In this document: in pieces, positions 5,888 to 8,220 of the stretch
Layout: each line of letters begins with the position of its first letter
How positions within the stretch are numbered: the first letter of the stretch is position 1
The notes under the pieces: model-generated
The model's database searches: none
What the model saw: the letters and a program-made list of their open reading frames with translations, nothing else
Told to the model about the DNA's origin: nothing
Position numbers and translations under genes: made by a program
DNA from: Candidatus Aminicenantota bacterium
Lineage (GTDB): Bacteria; Acidobacteriota; Aminicenantia; UBA2199
Assembly (NCBI GenBank): GCA_030671465.1
Contig: DAOVIP010000065.1
Coordinates: 1 to 8,220 of the forward strand
Direction: 5' to 3'
DNA length: 8,220 bases

Positions 5888-7786
5888 TTATACATGTTCG
5901 ATATCAGTATAATTGGATATTTCTGAATTCACTGTCATCAGGTCTTTGATATCCATATCATGGACATTATCATGTCCGGTTAAACGGGCAAAGGTTTTGA
6001 TCTCTTCTGTTGAGATCCGGAGAAAGTTTTCAAGTTTTTTTACCGAATGAGGAATACTCAGTCTGGATCTTAGCTCGGGTTTTTGAGTGGTAATCCCTAC
6101 AGGACAATCACCGGTATGACAGATTCGGTACTGTTGACAGGCAGCCGCCATAAGAGCAGCTGTTCCAATTGCCACTGCATTTGCTCCCATAGCTAGGGCC
6201 TTGGCAAAATCAGAAGAAATTCTTAATCCGCCGGTAATGACCAAAGAAATATCATGGCAATTCATTTTTTCAAGAAATTTTTTGGCCCGGTAAAGAGCAA
6301 AAATAGTGGGTAATGAGGTGGATGCTTTTACCACCTTTGGTGAGGCAGCTGTTGCACCGGGCCTGCCGTCTACCGTTATAAAGTCAGGTTCTGAAAAAAG
6401 AATGACTTCGAGATCCTTCTCAATATGGCCTGCCGCAATTTTAATCCCAATGGGCTTTCCACCTGATCTTTCTCTGAGCATATTAACAGTCTGCTTCAAT
6501 TCTTCTGCACTGTTGATATCAGGAAAACGGGCAGGGCTGATAATGTCCGAACCCTCTGAAAATCCACGTATTCTGGCTATTTCTGCTGTTACTTTTGCAC
6601 CGGGAAGATGCCCTCCCATACCAGGTTTTGCCGACTGTCCGATTTTAATTTCAATGGCATCGACACGTTTAAGGTTCTCATTACTCATACTGTATTTATT
6701 GGGCACATATTCAAAAATATATTTGTAGGACTGTTTAAACGATTCTTCTACCAAACCACCTTCACCCGAACACATGGCGGTTTTCACCGCTGCACTCGCT
6801 TTGGCCAATGTAACTTTAATCTCATGTGATAAGGCGCCAAAAGACATATGGGTAATATAAATAGGAGACTCAATAACCAGAGGTTTTTGAGCCCTGGGCC
6901 CGATAACAGTACGGCTATTTACCGGCTCATCATCATTTAGAGGAAATGAAGCCAGTTGAGCACCCCTTATGAGAATATCATCCCATGAAATCACTTTTTT
7001 GGTGGTCCTCATCGGTTCTATTATAGATGCCCCGGTAACCGACACACGGTGTATATCTTCCATCACCTCCTCATTTTCATCAGATTTTTTTCGTATATTT
7101 CCCAAATATTCAAAAAGAGACTCCTGCCCGGATTTTTCCAATGGTATGCTTTTCTCATCATCCTGAAAACGGATGTGCCAATGGGACCCATCACAAAAGG
7201 GTTTATTTTTAGAACCACCGCATCGACAAAGCGTATAATGTTCGGTGGACTCTGGTTTTGAATTCCCATGATCTTCCAGTTTGATTTCTCCCACAACATG
7301 ATAAGGGCCATCCTTTATTAGGTTGATGGAAGGCAATCGATCCAATCGATCATGTTTAACACCACATATGGTATAACTCAAGGCCCCGGAGGGGCACATT
7401 TCAATGACCCGGATGACATCTTTTACCGGCGCACCATCTGGATCGATCCACGGCTCAACACCCTGACGAAAGACAGAAGGAAGATTATCAGTACAGTAAC
7501 CTGCGTGAGAACATACTCCCCGATTATCATGAATGATAACTCCATTTCCTTTATAATGATCAACTCGAATCGATTGCCTGCCCTCAATTTTTCTACTGGA
7601 AAAATCAATTTTTGTATGGGTGCCATCACAATGGGGTTTACTTCCAGACTGGCCACAACGACAGAGAACCATGGTTTCGGCAGTTTTTGCCCGTTCTCCA
7701 CGAGAGGTTTTCAAGTTCTTCACATTTGAAATCACATAAGGTCCGTTTCCCCTGGCTTCAATTTTTTCTTTTTTTATTTTTGTCAT
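5888..7786 (-). CDS. Glutamate-synthase-like FMN protein with two CDGSH domains and a ferredoxin-like domain
   Basis: A 632-residue multi-domain redox protein. CDGSH domain 1 has C42-x-C44 and C53-D-G-T-H57; CDGSH domain 2 has C187-x-C189 and C198-D-G-S-H202. Each should bind a 2Fe-2S cluster through three Cys and one His. Between them, C92, C98 and C131 (CSHAGYC...MCPSGAL) form a divergent single-cluster ferredoxin-like domain of the Fer4_19 type. From about residue 260 a glutamate synthase FMN barrel follows (THMSFGALSHE, GEGGL, KIGQSAKPGMGGHLPG, GIKIAAGH, VDGRPGATAASP, ITGGLR). It includes C550-x5-C556-x4-C561, the spacing of the 3Fe-4S cluster in glutamate synthase. The glutaminase domain and the C-terminal GXGXG domain of GltB are absent, so glutamate synthesis from glutamine is not expected unless partners supply ammonia; the substrate is unknown. 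The start at the ATG 7784-7786 is supported by AAGGGGA 6 bases upstream. It converges on egtD with only 8 bp between the stop codons. Confidence 0.88.
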   Translation of the reverse strand: MTKIKKEKIEARGNGPYVISNVKNLKTSRGERAKTAETMVLCRCGQSGSKPHCDGTHTKIDFSSRKIEGRQSIRVDHYKGNGVIIHDNRGVCSHAGYCTDNLPSVFRQGVEPWIDPDGAPVKDVIRVIEMCPSGALSYTICGVKHDRLDRLPSINLIKDGPYHVVGEIKLEDHGNSKPESTEHYTLCRCGGSKNKPFCDGSHWHIRFQDDEKSIPLEKSGQESLFEYLGNIRKKSDENEEVMEDIHRVSVTGASIIEPMRTTKKVISWDDILIRGAQLASFPLNDDEPVNSRTVIGPRAQKPLVIESPIYITHMSFGALSHEIKVTLAKASAAVKTAMCSGEGGLVEESFKQSYKYIFEYVPNKYSMSNENLKRVDAIEIKIGQSAKPGMGGHLPGAKVTAEIARIRGFSEGSDIISPARFPDINSAEELKQTVNMLRERSGGKPIGIKIAAGHIEKDLEVILFSEPDFITVDGRPGATAASPKVVKASTSLPTIFALYRAKKFLEKMNCHDISLVITGGLRISSDFAKALAMGANAVAIGTAALMAAACQQYRICHTGDCPVGITTQKPELRSRLSIPHSVKKLENFLRISTEEIKTFARLTGHDNVHDMDIKDLMTVNSEISNYTDIEHV

Positions 7787-7815
7787 GATATTCCCCTTTG
7801 GATCTATTGGTTATA

Positions 7816-7834
7816 CCTATTAATAAAAAATAGG
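7816..7834. repeat. Small inverted repeat upstream of the glutamate-synthase-like gene
   Basis: CCTATT, a 7-base AT loop, then AATAGG: a 6-bp inverted repeat about 30 bases before the gene that starts at 7786. It could be an operator or a weak transcript structure. It lacks the GC-rich stem and U-run of a terminator. In this 94-bp gap I see no promoter close enough to consensus to call. Confidence 0.25.
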
Positions 7835-7880
7835 CTCTTGTTAAAATATATTCTTTCACGTTATGACTAAAAAAGTAAAG

Positions 7881-8177
7881 TTAATTTTCGGTTAATACAA
7901 CCTCATCATATAATTTTTCAAAATGGGCTTTATGAAAGGCTTCTTCAGCCGCCAATCTTAAGAACAACTTCTTTATTTCCGGATCCTGTGATTCACTGGC
8001 TATTTTTGAATAAAACCGAAATGATTTCTCTTCTCTCTGCATGGCCATGGACAGAATATCCTGATAACTCAGATCAGCAGAGGGTACAATTTCCTCAGTG
8101 GCATATTCCTCAACATCCAGGTTTTCCAGCTGGGGCAGCAGAACATTCTTCATGGTTTTCAAACGAATGGATTCCAA
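7881..8177 (-). CDS. Ferritin-like (rubrerythrin-type) protein, C-terminal half, probably frameshifted
   Basis: Residues about 36-91 form one helix pair of a ferritin-like di-iron domain: DILSMAMQREEKSFRFYSKI, with the acidic pair E49/E50 and Y56, and LAAEEAFHKAHFEKLYDEVV with E79-x2-H82, followed by the tail VVLTEN. Family members of this type have two such helix pairs, about 160 residues in all; here only the second is present with a connecting segment before it. The frame begins at a TTG (8175-8177) or an ATG (8151-8153), neither with a good ribosome binding site. It is open upstream to a TGA at 8199-8201. Across that stop, another frame reads IALLDIE, which would join smoothly to KPDSIEVLES if one A were added to the A run at 8196-8199. 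I infer a broken gene or a sequencing error rather than a short native protein. Such proteins are usually linked to iron handling or peroxide defence. It lies 94 bp upstream of, and in the same direction as, the CDGSH gene. Confidence 0.7.
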   Translation of the reverse strand: MESIRLKTMKNVLLPQLENLDVEEYATEEIVPSADLSYQDILSMAMQREEKSFRFYSKIASESQDPEIKKLFLRLAAEEAFHKAHFEKLYDEVVLTEN

Positions 8178-8220
8178 TACTTCGATACTATCGGGTTTTC
8201 AATGTCGAGCAATGCGATAA

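Noticed and set aside
6306..7729. Plus-strand open frames opposite the CDGSH/GltS-like gene
   Set aside because: The minus strand carries clear domain motifs throughout; the plus-strand translations show no recognisable domains.
7882..7891. A third copy of TAATTTTCGG, at the end of the ferritin-like gene
   Set aside because: It encodes that gene's conserved TEN-stop tail, so the match to the repeat at 1133-1152 is most likely chance.

Overview
The window comes from a bacterium that probably lives without oxygen. The strongest evidence is a complete two-gene pathway that looks like oxygen-independent ergothioneine biosynthesis. Strong AGGAGG/AAGGAG ribosome binding sites and TTGACA-type promoters argue against Bacteroidota. 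A sulfate-reducer-like (Desulfobacterota) or Calditrichota-like host would fit, but no marker gene fixes the phylum.

Layout. (1) Positions 1-243, minus strand: the start of a secreted prolyl oligopeptidase that runs off the left edge, with a good promoter at 294-322. (2) 458-997, minus: a THEP1-type nucleoside triphosphatase, whose promoter at 1085-1113 has a perfect palindrome in its spacer. (3) 998-1464: a 467-bp gap holding that promoter, a short tandem repeat and a decayed C-terminal remnant of an IS66 transposase; a candidate promoter for the next operon lies at its edge. (4) 1465-4842, plus: a 1125-residue fusion of a molybdopterin/tungstopterin oxidoreductase (residues 1 to about 713) with a complete cysteine desulfurase (about 745 to 1120). 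(5) 4854-5879, plus: EgtD, the histidine N-alpha-trimethyltransferase, whose ribosome binding site overlaps the stop codon of the fusion gene. (6) 5888-7786, minus, converging on egtD with 8 bp between: a glutamate-synthase-like FMN protein preceded by two CDGSH iron-sulfur domains and a single-cluster ferredoxin-like domain. (7) 7881 to about 8198, minus: the C-terminal half of a ferritin-like (rubrerythrin-type) protein, apparently cut off from its first half by a one-base frameshift.

How the genes fit together. EgtD converts histidine to trimethylhistidine (hercynine). The fusion protein has the architecture that, as I recall, was characterised in Caldithrix abyssi as a metallopterin-dependent ergothioneine synthase: the desulfurase module takes sulfur from cysteine and the metallopterin module places it on C2 of the imidazole ring. 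Together they would make ergothioneine without the O2-dependent enzyme EgtB. The ferritin-like and CDGSH/glutamate-synthase-like genes suggest iron, redox or oxidative-stress functions, but nothing in the sequence ties them directly to the ergothioneine pair.
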